Shown piece by piece: positions 53,391-64,000 of a stretch of 64,000 nucleotides of DNA. Source of the stretch: Prostheceraeus crozeri (lineage: Eukaryota > Platyhelminthes > Polycladida > Euryleptidae); contig CAJQUW010008022.1 in the NCBI GenBank assembly GCA_907163375.1, positions 5,001 to 69,000 on the forward strand. The letters are read 5' to 3'. Each line of letters opens with the position of its first letter. Position 1 is the first letter of the stretch. A program made the translations under genes and the position numbers. Under the pieces are notes generated by a model. The model did no database searches, was not told the DNA's origin, and worked only from the letters and a program-made list of their open reading frames with translations.

Positions 53391-54480
53391 ATTGACACTT
53401 CGGCTTCATGACGGTACGAGCAACAACCGATGCAATTTTCATTCTGCGACAGCTACAGGAAAATTTGATTGAGAAGCGAAAGGAGCTGTATTTCATTTTT
53501 GTTGACCTGGGGAAAGCGTTTGATCGGGTGCCGAGAGAGGTGTTGTGGTGGTCAATGAGGATAGTTGAGGAATGGATCATTCGGAATGTTCAGGCCATTA
53601 CCGACACACAAGATCTAAGGTAAGAATGAAGGGTGGTCTCTGTTCTGAATTTGAGGTTACAGTAGACGCACATCAGGGATCGGTTTTGAGCCCCTTCTTT
53701 TTGTGATTGCTATGAAGGCCCTTTCTCGCGAATTTCGAGCAGGTTGTCCGCATGAACTTCTGCATGCTGATGATTTGGTCATTTCGGCGGATTCGCTGGA
53801 GTGCCTTCAGCGATTCCGTGTGGGGTATGCAGACAGGGCGTGGGCAGAAACTCGATCTATTTTGTCGGCTGCAAGAGATGGATCCATGCTTAGTCAAGCT
53901 GGTGGCTGAAGTGACGCTGTGACGACGAGACTTATGTGTGCATGGAAACATTTTCGAGAGCTCCTTCCCATTCTTACGAACAGCAGCATTCCCTTCCGGA
54001 GTCGAGGCCATGTTTTCAACATGTGCGTGCGAAGTGTAATGATTTATGCCAGTGAGACGTGGCCAATCACTCTGGAGGACCTCAATCATTTAAGCCGCAG
54101 TGACAGCACGATGATCAAATGGATCTGTTCCGAAAGGCTGGCTGATCACGTTCCTACTGAGGATCTCAGAGGACGGCTTGGCATCCATCCATTGGAAGCT
54201 GTCATTCGATGGGGGAAGACTCCGCTGGTATGGTTATGTGCAAAGAATGCAAAAGGATTCCTGGCCAAGGAAGGCAATGACTCTGGAGGTAGAAGGACGC
54301 AAACCAAAGGGACGACCGAGGAAGAGGTGGTGCGACAACATGCGAGCCGACTTCAAGGAGTTGAACCTTGGGCGTATCGACGTTCAAGATTGGAACGCGT
54401 GGAGAACCGGACCGACGCTTGCCGACGTCCAACACTCGAAACACGGGGAAATGGACGTTAAATCGTGGAGTGAGTGAGGT
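53391..54480 (+). mobile_element. Non-LTR retrotransposon (LINE) reverse transcriptase fragment
   Basis: In three frames: TTDAIFILRQLQENLIEKRK, FVDLGKAFDRVPREVLWWSM (RT motif A), QGSVLSPFLFVIAMKALSRE with LLHADDLVISADSLE (motif C, HADD instead of YADD), then VRSVMIYASETWPITLEDL, IKWICSERLADHVPTEDLRG and a GRPRKRWCDNM tail. This is the RT C-terminal half and the conserved post-RT region of a LINE common in invertebrates and fish. The clade is not resolved. It is 5' truncated, and at least two frameshifts and deletions break it. It lies in intron 2 of the host gene. Confidence 0.85.
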
Positions 54481-54987
54481 GCATGTAAGATTCTGTATAT
54501 CAAGACACAATTACAGATGTCAGTCATCTGAAAGAAAGGATCAATTCTGCAATTTCTTCTGCAACGTTACAATCGGTTCATGACTTCCTCATTGATCGTT
54601 TGTTTTGTTTGCAAAAGAATAATAGCGGTCATTTTGACCATTTGTTGTAGGCATTGTTATTCGAGAATTACATGTGTATTGCATTTAGATCGCCCCGTTA
54701 TTTAATTTTATTGATTAGGATAATAAATGAAATGTTAAATGGTTGGAATATGGGAATCAATTTAAACTCTTTTAATGATGACATGCGAAAAGCACGAAAA
54801 TATAAGCTCAAATTTCATAACTAAATACAAAGGAAATTTAAGTAATTTATCGAAACATACGAACAATTTTAACTAATCACACATGAATCCCAACGTGTAT
54901 ACTACATGCCGACTACAAAAAATTGCATGTATCTTGAATTATGTTGATTTTCTGATTGACTTAAACATTGAGTTACGAAAAACTCAC
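54481..54987. other. Intron 2 of the host gene, right end; no gene seen
   Basis: AT-rich unique sequence up to the donor GTGAGT of the next exon on the minus strand. Confidence 0.5.
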
Positions 54988-55212
54988 CCTGTAGGTTCTT
55001 ACACTTTGCTTCGGCGTCTTTCCTCTTGCCTCGTTCAGTAGCCAATTCTTTCTGCCGTTGCCTATTCGTTTCCCACAGAATGTTGTTTTCGGACTTTAAT
55101 GTCGCTATATCTTGACGACATGTAGCCTGAGCATTCTCCAACCGCTTGCTGTCGGCTAGTAACTTCAAATACTTCGCCTGAAGTGATCTAAGTAAATCCT
55201 CGGTGCTTCCAT
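54988..55212 (-). CDS. Host gene with ubiquitin-like folds, coiled-coil exon
   Basis: A 225-bp exon between ACATTTCAG and GG/GTGAGT. It encodes GSTEDLLRSLQAKYLKLLAD, then SKRLENAQATCRQDIATLKS, then NILWETNRQRQKELATERGK with RKDAEAKCKNL, an uninterrupted heptad pattern. The split codons at both ends agree with the exons on either side. It probably mediates oligomerisation between the ubiquitin-like parts. Confidence 0.75.
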
Positions 55213-56737
55213 CTGAAATGTATTCAAAATACAGTCAATGCCAACATTCTTTGCTGTGCATACCTGAAATCAAATTCGGGATTTACCAAAGAAAATGTGC
55301 ATGACAGACATTTGGTAGAGATGAGGAGTAGAAATCATGAAGTCCTTTGAGGATTTTATTCGTGCGCATTGATGAGCCTACTACTTCTATTGTTACTGCG
55401 TCTATTCGAGCTGCACATTCATGTTGTTAGATTCTTGAATTACGTTTGGAATTATTACAACCCGATCACCACGCATTGTAGTGTTTCGAAAGGGTATTGA
55501 CTGGTCATGTTATCGTGATCTTTGGGAAAAGACAGGTTGATTTATTGAGATCAGGTCGATCTATTTCAATAGCTCACTGCTATTATCTTCAGGAGCAGGA
55601 GGATCGCAATCATTAATCCTGTGATGTACACGGTCATACCATGAGGTTGACCTTCGATTTGATTACTTGTTGTACGAAGTAGTTGAGGGTGGGACACATT
55701 GAACCACTTTGGTAAAACATTTTAAATTCATAATGTGAGGAGATTAATTTTCACAGATACTACCAACAACGCACAGATTGCCGAACATACCCTCAACTTT
55801 TCATTTGAGTTTGATTTTGGCTCATTTGATTCAGTATATTCAAACTATCGAGAAAACTTCAGTAGCATGTTCAATGTGCCCCACCCTCCCCTACATGTAT
55901 TTTCAGAGTATCCTATACGTTGTAGGCCTTCCATTTTTGTAGATGACTCCGAAATGTGTGAGCAGACCACCCAGCCAATTCCAATTTAAAAAAGCGACAA
56001 AATGCGAACCCTTAAATTAGGAAAGCGAAAAAATAAACCCATAATTTTTGCATCAAGCATTGTAGAAGAGCGCTATAACGACATACGAGTAATATGCCAC
56101 CAAGTTATGCACTACCACAAATTGTATGAACGTGTGTAGATTGCGAATATTAGGCTACATGCTGGTACAAAAATGCACTATTTTTGTAACCAAGTCATAT
56201 TTTTATGATGCAAGGCTGTCATTGTCATTGATCGTTGACACCACTGTTCTCTCGTTGAATTTTGTGTGAGCATTCCTGTTTACTGATAATGTATTTACCA
56301 GAAGCCACGAGTTGCTGAAGCATATGGGATAGTTGATGTCGCGCATCTTAGCACACAGAAGCTATGAAAATTTTTAGTGGTTAAAGTATGACGCAATCTA
56401 CATTCACTACAGCAATGTATACGGCAGTCAAATTATTTAACAAATAGTGCAATACTGGTAATTCTCATACGATGATGAAAATCATCCCAGCAGCCATTTA
56501 TAATTAGAATATAATGCTTACTAATTTAAATTATTGATTGAAGTAGTCCTAATGAGGACTGATGGCGTTCTCCAATCTGCAAGTGTGCGTAACCATTGGA
56601 TTAATCAGTTCTTAAAAGAACTCAATGGAGCTTACTCGTAGCAACGAATTAAAATTGATCAGCTTTGGCCCAATATCTGGTAAAAATGGAAATCTTAAGA
56701 CTTGTAACACTATTCATTATTACTGTCAACATACTGT
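55213..56737. other. Intron 1 of the host gene, left part; no gene seen
   Basis: Unique sequence. An 84-residue frame at 55,735-55,989 matches nothing known and is probably chance. Confidence 0.45.
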
Positions 56738-57005
56738 GGTCTCCGTGGCACAGTGGTTAAGTGCTACGCCTAGCGATCTTTTGGTCCAGAGGTCGAGCCC
56801 CGAAGGTGTCATTGGAAAGTCGGCAGGAAGGGCATCCGGACTAAAAGTACTACAACGCTCCATAAGTCTGACTATGTCAGCACCGTCCAAGCCCCAAGTA
56901 TGGGGAGTAGTGACGTCAAAGCTTCATACTAATACCATAGATTCCAAACACTGCCGTATGCACGTTCAAAACAGACGTCTAATATTCTCTACCGACTACA
57001 GATGC
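56738..57005 (+). repeat. tRNA-derived SINE
   Basis: Box A TGGCACAGTGG (56,746-56,756) and box B-like GAGGTCGAGCCCC (near 56,790) have tRNA spacing. They are followed by GGCAGGAAGGGCATCCGG, a core found in many tRNA-derived SINEs. The 3' end is uncertain. Confidence 0.75.
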
Positions 57006-59035
57006 TGGTAGTGGAAATAGAATAGGACAATGGTCACCATAGGTTAAGGAGATTAAAAATGGATATTATAAAACAACAGGAGACTGATGGATAAAAATTG
57101 GAAAAGTGGAGGTAAAACATGGAATTACAATGATACTACTACACCGATTACAAGTGAACTAATGCTACACTGTATCTGACACTACACATGGTGGATAATG
57201 GTAAGTGGATAATGGAGGTAAACAATAGAACTACAATGACACTCTACTACACTGAAACCAATGAAACTATACACACTATGAGACTACACATGGAAAATAC
57301 TATTTCTTCACTTGAATTTGTTATCGCCAGTTTCTTCATCCGTCTATAATACTTCATGAAATCTCACATTTCTTCATTTGAAATACAATACATCGACCAC
57401 TACTTCAGCTACCGATTAAGGGACATAAAACACAATACTGCAGTCTGTCAGTCATCAGCAGGTACGCGTCTTAGTACTCGTCAGTCATCAGCAGGTACTC
57501 AGACCTGGTAGATTTAGTATTTTTCAATCTATAACTCAGAAAGTTTCAGGTGGTTATTCAAAAATGGGCTACACATTTCAGATCAATTCAGTATCATATT
57601 AGTCTTTATTACTGGATGCAAAATAATTATCATACACATCAACTTTTTGGCTAGTTACACGTATTTCACGAAAATCACAGTGAAAGTGGCAGTGTTATAA
57701 AAAATTCAACGGAAAATATATGTATACAAAGTATTATCAAATTGTGTATATTATCATCTAAATATCTGCGGCCTATTTATCAACATCATGCAATACATCT
57801 CACTCATTCGCATAAACTGAACAGCTTGTTTCAATGATCCAACATCAATCTTCTAAGCAACTCAGTAGCAGGCCTCCCGTGAGTCTAAGGAAAGCCAGCA
57901 TGGATTGATGCCTCGAATTCTTTGACTTATAAATGCCATGACATTCATTTGTAGCATATAACTCGCTTATACTTTTGACATGCATCAATACAAACCCGTG
58001 TAAAAGCTATAGCACCATGGCCTCAAGGTTACTGCAAAAAATCATGTAGGCCTACGTACCGAAACGCACTGAGACAGGGTTTTGCCTTCAGGAATTTCTA
58101 CAACGCGACATTTTTCGTAATAAAGGTACATTTTCCAAATCCTATATAATATAACTATAATTATTACACAAGATTACGTAATTATCAACATCTCGATTCA
58201 TTCAAAACTTTTGTCATTCTACGCAGTTTTACATATTTACAGTTGTACAATGTACTTGTATCATAGTTTTACATAATATTGGTTTGTTTCGGTGATGACT
58301 AGGACACCTCTTAGGTTAGGTCACAATAATCAAGATCTTACTGCGTGTCAAAAGCCCAAGTTTCTCACAAGCAGATGTCAGGTTTTGACACCCAGAAAGC
58401 TGTGAAACACATGTTTACATAACAAACTATCTTCCTGAAACTTGCAGTCCTTTCCTGTTTTAACAATCAAATGATGAAACTCATCTGAACATGTTAATAA
58501 TTACATGTGAAGGGATTCAGTTTATGCCCAACTTTGCAGTTCTTGGCAAATATCCCGCTAAACGCATCAAATATGGTATGGAAATAATTATTAGCGTCTT
58601 ACTTGTAGGATTCTTCAATCAACAATGCGTTATGTACTGTCCACTGCCAAGAGGAGGTGAGCACTCCAAGACATTTCATAAACCACCAATATCTAATCAG
58701 CAACCGTCTTTTCCGGCTCTTTATTTCAACCACGAGTATAAAATACACCTGACTAAGGGCAAAGCAAATAATGACATGACTAAATGACGATGACAGCATG
58801 ACTGAAGTAAAGGACAGCATGACATAAAGCCATGTTGTCAACACGTAAATAAAGGCCTGTACTAAGAAGCACTTTTTTCTTGTTCTAACAAAAAAACGAA
58901 AAACAAACCAAAGCACTCGATAAAAACGAAAAATCAGGCATATCTTCGAAAAAGAGAATGTCTGGGTGGTCTTCTTGAGCAATAGCAGTGAATTAGATAG
59001 GAACACATTTATCACAGCCAATCAGTCATAATTAG
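57006..59035. other. Intron 1 of the host gene, middle; no gene seen
   Basis: Contains imperfect repeats around 57,180-57,300 (ACACTACACATGG) and GTCAGTCATCAGCAGGTAC twice near 57,448-57,500. No coding region. Confidence 0.45.
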
Positions 59036-60172
59036 GGTTGTGCGCTAGCCGCACCGGCTCGCACCGGATATGATAACCGGTTCGGTGCACCGAAATTATA
59101 AAAAAGTTATAATGAGGCTTGATGCAGCGATCGGCTGGTGCAATTGACTGATTAGCGTTCTGAAGGAATGACAAAACAAAACACATTACACGAATTTGCA
59201 AGAATTTAAGCTAGTAGGAAAAACAATTATTTATTTAAAAACCTTTAGGAGGTATGACATACCGTTGTAATCTGCAGTGTGATTGATCTTAGGTTGATAC
59301 TCTTTTATCATTAAAGCTTCTACAACATTTATATGATAATTACTGTTACCTTTATACCTTATGCGAAATTGATTACTTATATCATACGTACAATGATTAC
59401 ATGTATTGATATGTTTGCAAACTGCTGTATCTGTACTTCTATGCTCTTCGATCCTTTGCTGGAGTCTTCGTTTGGTTTTGCCAATATATTGGCTGCTTGG
59501 ATCACCCAAGCATGTGAATTCATAGACCACACAAGACTTCAGCAAAGGTGCCGATTTGCATTTCAAAGAGAAATATGATTTTACTTTCGTGGTGTTGAAT
59601 ACAATCTTAGAGTTGATACCGAATCTTTTGTATATTTTCATCAAATTATTCCGTAATGTAAGCGATGGTTGACCAATATTCGGTAGTACTGTATAGTTTA
59701 CATGTGCATCTGCTGTACTCGTACATGTATCATTGTGCCCGTTGGAAATCACTGCATTCTTTTTGTTAAGAAAGCTACGTACGATTTTTTCTACTGTACT
59801 CCGTGGGTAGCCGTTTTTCTGAAAAATACTAGTCATGTTTTTTACTTCGTTATGAAACATTTCCCAGCAGTTTGATACTGTATATGCTCGATGTAACATC
59901 CCATTAATAAGTCCAACTTTCCATTGCCTAGGGCAAACGGAATTGTAATTAAACAAGAGACCAGTATACGTATCTTTACGGTAAATGGAAGTTTGTAAAG
60001 TATCTTCAGTGTTAATGAATACATCTAGGAAAGGTAACTTGTTGTTGCTCACTTCAGTGGTGAATTTTAGGTTAGGATGTTGTCTGTTTAGGTACTCATG
60101 GAATTTGTGAATTTTGTCTACGTTATCAAATACGCATATGCAGTCATCTACATATCTGGAGTAGAACAGGGA
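59036..60172 (-). mobile_element. Penelope-like retroelement, 5'-truncated, with GIY-YIG endonuclease
   Basis: The minus strand starts inside RT motif C (YSRYVDDCICVFDNVDK, Asp pair at about 60,143-60,149) and runs in one open frame to 59,231. It includes NNKLPFLDVFI (RT motif D/E), an RT thumb and linker (QPSLTLRNNLMKIYKRFGI), VVYEFTCLGDPSSQYIGKTK with RRLQQRIEEH (GIY-YIG active site) and a C-terminal VVEALMIKEYQPKIN. This order is specific to Penelope-like elements. The 5' truncation at 60,172 is typical of their insertion. The remaining 300 codons have no stop, so it is young. The 3' border near 59,036 is approximate. Confidence 0.9.
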
Positions 60173-61674
60173 TTATAATGAAGCACCAATAGCCGAAATA
60201 AAGTTGTTCCCGTTCTAGATTGTCTTGCGATTGGGCCTCCATCTTTCATAACAGACGCTTATATTTCCCAGAATTCAATGCAAATTACAGAGTATCAGGA
60301 AAATTCCTGTAGTCCTAAGAATTTGAAACAGACTTACATAGATCTCATTGTTCACATCATTCCACTCCTATCATACATAACCTGTGCGTCTCAACGACAG
60401 TTCTAATGGAATTCTTTAAAATCAGATGAAAGCAGAAAAGATATACAACACAAAAATAGTAAAAAAAATTACAATGACTTCACTACAAAGTGGGGACGAG
60501 ACATCGGGTTTTTAATTGATTCTTTTAAATCTATTCGAGACGAATTCGAGACGACGAATTTGAGGAAATAAAACTGATGTGGAACCTTTATGGATGACTC
60601 TGCCCAATTCCACGAAATCATGTAAAGAGCTTGTGAAATATAGATGCAAAAATTGCAAATAACTTGTAAATGCCAAAACTTTTTTCAGTCATGTGTAGAA
60701 TTAAGTGATTGTTCTTGTATAAAAGGACTTGTTTTTAGAAATAGTTTTACTTTAATTTCAATATTAATTAATTTGATTGAAGAATTATTGTTGAATAATC
60801 TTCTCAATAATTGTACCTATGATTATGTTAGGACACATTGTTATTACATGCATATTGTAAGAAACGCCTCAAAATCCGGCCAGAAAACAAACTTAGTGGT
60901 GACTGATGGCAATTCAGTTTTGAAAACCGAAAATCATCGATGCATGAATTCGAATTTCATCAGCTTTATTTTGATATTCGACATAACTATGTTCTGCATT
61001 GAGTCATAATAAATGTACTACATTTACTAGGCTTAACACGCAATTAATTACATGTATTTCTTGACATACTTATTAAACATTTCAGATTGGAGTCCATTCC
61101 TAGATCGATTCTACACGTCAAAAACTATTGTATCAAAATCCCATGCTTATGCTCGTATAACAATTTCAAATATTTTATCACTAAGTATCCTCACTATTAT
61201 AATCATACATGGCTTCAGTTATTTGCAACTACAATATGAAAGCACGATACTTTCGTCAATTCTGTAGAGATAACACACTTTGACTCTGCTCGCTCTTGTG
61301 TTTCTAATTCATGCTGACATAGCCTAATTACGGCAGTTGTTCATTAGGAGATAGCTACCTTCTATCCTGTCGAAGATCTTGGCTAAGCGCAAGTAAGGAG
61401 AGCAAAAGAAGGAAGAAAGTCTCTCAATTTTGTGCACTATAAAGTTAGTACAATTACATGCTGTAGAAATTGTGATGTAATTACGATTGAATTCGAGAAG
61501 ACGAATTTGACGGAATAAAACTGATGTGGAGACTTGATGTGATGCACTTCGAAGGACATCAAAAATATGCTTCCGAAATATTCCGTTCAAATGCTCAACA
61601 TGTCATTCTCATACGTGTAAACATAGAAACTTACATGAGTTAATACAGGCTCAGATCTGATGATGACAACTCAC
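60173..61674. other. Intron 1 of the host gene, right part; no gene seen
   Basis: A pair of related stretches, GACGAATTTGAGGAAATAAA (near 60,550) and a close copy near 61,500, suggests a dispersed repeat. Otherwise unique. Confidence 0.45.
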
Positions 61675-62565
61675 CTTCTGTTATCTTCTCCGTCTTCAGC
61701 GTCATGGACCGCATATTACAGCAGCTGATGTTGAATAACTGCCCTTCGTCTTCATCTTTCGTTACTTGTCTTTTACATCCTACACAAATGTAGCGAAGAC
61801 GTGTTAGTTCTTGTCTTGATACTCCGGATATTATCGCCAAATGACCCGTAAGGTCATGGAAGTCTATCTTCTTGTTTTCATCGACACACCAACTGAATAT
61901 CTTGTCATTCAGTGTGACTTTCAATTCAGGTCGAGAGACCTTCAACTGACCTTTGAAGTGAAACATTTCATCTGGACACAGTAACCCATCTTTAGATTGG
62001 AAAAGGAAATCCTTTCCCTCAAACTTTCTTAGCTCCTTCTTCAGATGGCAAACATTTGACGTATCAGGTAAATGAGCTGCTCTTTGAGAACCGTCCGTCA
62101 ACTCCACTGAAATCGTATCTACTCCAGTGATAATCCCGTCTTCGGGAATATTCAGCTGTCTGATGGTTTTCCTTTTATCAAGACGAACTCCGTTATGCAA
62201 GAATGTCAGATACTTGTATTTCCCAACTATTTTCTTTAGCCGGTAATGCGGTCTGACAACGTAGTGTCGGCACCTTCCATTGATCATTATGCGAATGTTT
62301 CGTGTTCCAGGTGGCGTTGGAGCATCTGAGAGCTCAACAGACAGCAACACCTTTTTCGATCCCTCCTTCGTCTCGCCGACTTCTCTGAGGGTGAAGTCGA
62401 TGTCGTAGATTTCAGTTTTGTCATCAGACTGAAATTCATAATGCCCAAAGGCACCGAAATGCCTCTGCCAACTATCCAATATTTGATAAAGGGGAGTATC
62501 CGGGGGAAACATGAAGATTTTGTCCCAATCAGGATTTTCAGCCGTGACGACGACCCTCCATACCT
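61675..62565 (-). CDS. Host gene with ubiquitin-like folds, large exon (three ubiquitin-like repeats)
   Basis: An 891-bp exon between TTCTTTCAG and GAAG/GTGAGT. It encodes VWRVVVTAENPDWDKIFMFP, then LYQILDSWQRHFGAFGHYEF. IRIMINGRCRHYVVRPHYRL with LTFLHNGVRLDKRKTIRQLN and IPEDGIITGVD follows the ubiquitin-like plan (strand-strand-helix, 'L.F...G.RLD...T...L.I..DG.I'). Two shorter repeats follow (ISVELTDGSQRAAHLP... and LKVTLNDKIFSWCVDE...). Near the end is YICVGCKRQVTKDEDEGQLF with NISCCNMRS. Upstream exons lie beyond the window. The gene is not recognised; it is probably an intracellular scaffold or signalling protein. Confidence 0.75.
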
Positions 62566-62649
62566 CTGAAAGAAGAGAAACATTTCTTCAATAAGCGATC
62601 TCACTGAGCTCTCAGTTTTATAAGACTTCTAACGGCTTTCTTTTATAAG

Positions 62650-63150
62650 AAATTCTAACTGCAGTGGAAAATTTTGAACTGAACGAAAAATTATTAAGTC
62701 GTGTCTGAATAATAGATGGCAGTAAATCATTTTAATTCAGAACTTTATATCATGCCGTGTGGAGTACCTCAGGGATCAGTATTGGGTCCGATTCTCTTCA
62801 GTGTTTGTATGTCGACCCTGTCGCGTGTTCTTGACAAGCATGGTGTGAAATATCATTTTTGCAGATGAAATATTCATTGATATGTCTACCATTCCGAGTG
62901 AAACTTGTACTGCAACCAGTTAGATTGAAGGCTGCATTGATGATGTCAAACTTTGGCTCACTTGCAGCTGACTTCATCTGAATGATCTTAAATCTTGTAT
63001 AATTGTATTTTATGCTCCCAAGTACACACATTGCTGCACTTGTGGATTGATGACAATCAGGTTGAAATTAGCATCTAACATGAGGAAATTCTAACTGTAG
63101 CGGGAAATTTTGAATTCCGGCCAGATTTTCAGTGTATGAAAAATTATTAG
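62650..63150 (+). mobile_element. Non-LTR reverse transcriptase scrap between short direct repeats
   Basis: CGVPQGSVLGPILFSVCMST (RT motif B region, VPQGSVLGP near 62,764-62,790) is followed by a damaged ADEIFID stretch. Related 40-60 bp segments lie on both sides (AAATTCTAACTG...GAAAATTTTGAA near 62,651 and near 63,084). It is a short, dead fragment of a CR1/Jockey-like LINE. Confidence 0.6.
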
Positions 63151-63782
63151 ACCTATATGCAGCTGTTTTCTGTGATACGTTATATATTACTCTCCTGTTG
63201 ATCATAGTAATGTTATCAGAAGCAGGATTTTGTCATATTATAATAAATATTATTCATATATTGTAGATTTAATATCAACTTCATCTTACCACTATTACAG
63301 TAATGTACGCCGTGGTATTAGACCAGATCATGTTAGAACATATTCGATTTGTCCCTAACATTTTGTATCAGTGGTGCAGGCTAACACGATGCGTTTCGAC
63401 TCCTATCATATTCTCGTGTATAAATTGGCACCTCAAATTTCCTTAAATTTTGGTGGTGTAGAACCATTATCATCCATCTAAACTCAAATTCATCTTCTAT
63501 CCCGCATTCCAATGTGCTTACTTCATAGCGCACACTTATTCCAAATCTGTGTTGCAACGGACGACATCACAAGAGAATAGCTTCAAAGCTAAAATTGATG
63601 AAAACTTAGCATACCTGCACTGGAAAATGTATCGCTTTGACTGAATTTCGTTTCAACTTGCTGAGCTAAAAGCGATTTTCTAAATGTCGTCATTGGCAAG
63701 GACATTGATCAGTGGTGCAAAGAAATGCAACGAAATGTGCACCAAAGACATCCTGTTACACATTTTTGGATGGGAATTTCTA
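63151..63782. other. No gene seen
   Basis: Unique AT-rich sequence in the upstream intron of the host gene or beyond it. Confidence 0.4.
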
Positions 63783-63988
63783 CACCCTCTGAGACCGGAA
63801 GGGGTCCAGTGGACCCCTACGCCATACTTTTACTGACTCAGTTGAAATGAAATATCACACGCAGAATCACTGTCAAAAATGATGATTTTACAAGGGTATG
63901 AGCGGTTGATATATCGTCGAAAGAAAAAGTGGAATAGAAAAATATGGCCCCGTGGGCCACTGAAACCCCCTCATGTCTCTGAGGGATA
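63783..63988. repeat. Small palindromic MITE
   Basis: The left end CCCTCTGAGACCGGAAGGGG and the inverse of the right end CCCTCAGAGACATGAGGGGG pair, and the likeness continues over about 40 bases (CAGTGG...GCCATA). About 205 bp, non-coding. The superfamily is unknown. Confidence 0.6.
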
Positions 63989-64000
63989 GGAGTATTCCAC

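Noticed and set aside
55735-55989. 84-residue plus-strand frame inside intron 1
   Set aside because: No known family, no promoter or splice signals, and it lies antisense within the host gene.
56738-57005. A true tRNA gene
   Set aside because: Box A and B are present but the acceptor and anticodon stems do not pair as a tRNA, and a SINE core follows.
58599-59021. 140-residue hydrophobic minus-strand frame
   Set aside because: Low-complexity aromatic/Leu sequence with no domain, no splice signals that fit the host gene phases and no known relative.

Overview
This is a window of animal nuclear DNA, most likely from a marine invertebrate. It has spliceosomal introns with GT/AG borders, a dispersed host gene, and many transposon classes known from invertebrates: two Polinton (Maverick) elements, a Ty3/gypsy element, Tc1/mariner, hAT, a Penelope-like element, non-LTR retrotransposons and a tRNA-derived SINE. 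The species cannot be fixed from sequence alone. About 16 kb is an AT-rich Polinton or adintovirus-like element, and next to it lies a second, unrelated Polinton of ordinary base composition.

Layout. 1-5,040: a block with almost no C on the + strand and no convincing gene. 5,041-about 21,111: Polinton 1, very AT-rich. It carries protease, integrase fused in frame to a phospholipase A2-like domain, membrane-active minor capsid protein, major capsid, fibre-like protein, protein-primed-type DNA polymerase B, packaging ATPase and penton, plus several proteins known only from such elements. It is littered with short GC-rich hairpin pairs, several of them in frame inside its genes, and most of its genes start right after an A-run. 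21,112-about 28,990: Polinton 2, truncated, with its genes packed head to tail on the minus strand behind a TATA box. It keeps protease, capsid, integrase, ATPase and small zinc-binding proteins, but the polymerase core and penton are not seen. Both Polintons are fossils with several breaks each.

29,030-30,290: a satellite of about 300 bp units and a GC-rich minisatellite. 30,527-35,535: a Ty3/gypsy element whose two 428-bp LTRs look identical, so it is young. It sits inside a zinc-finger exon and is flanked by a 4-bp target duplication. 37,412-46,178: a decayed two-gene unit of the transposase-like/DUF4806 family, with a Tc1/mariner copy (39,390-40,790) between its two genes.

47,992-62,565: the one convincing host gene, on the minus strand. 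It has at least four exons with matching phases and encodes a protein with several ubiquitin-like folds and a coiled coil. Its long introns hold hAT, non-LTR, Penelope-like and SINE copies. The last 1.5 kb carries a reverse transcriptase scrap and a small palindromic MITE. No rRNA gene, intact tRNA gene or CRISPR array was found.
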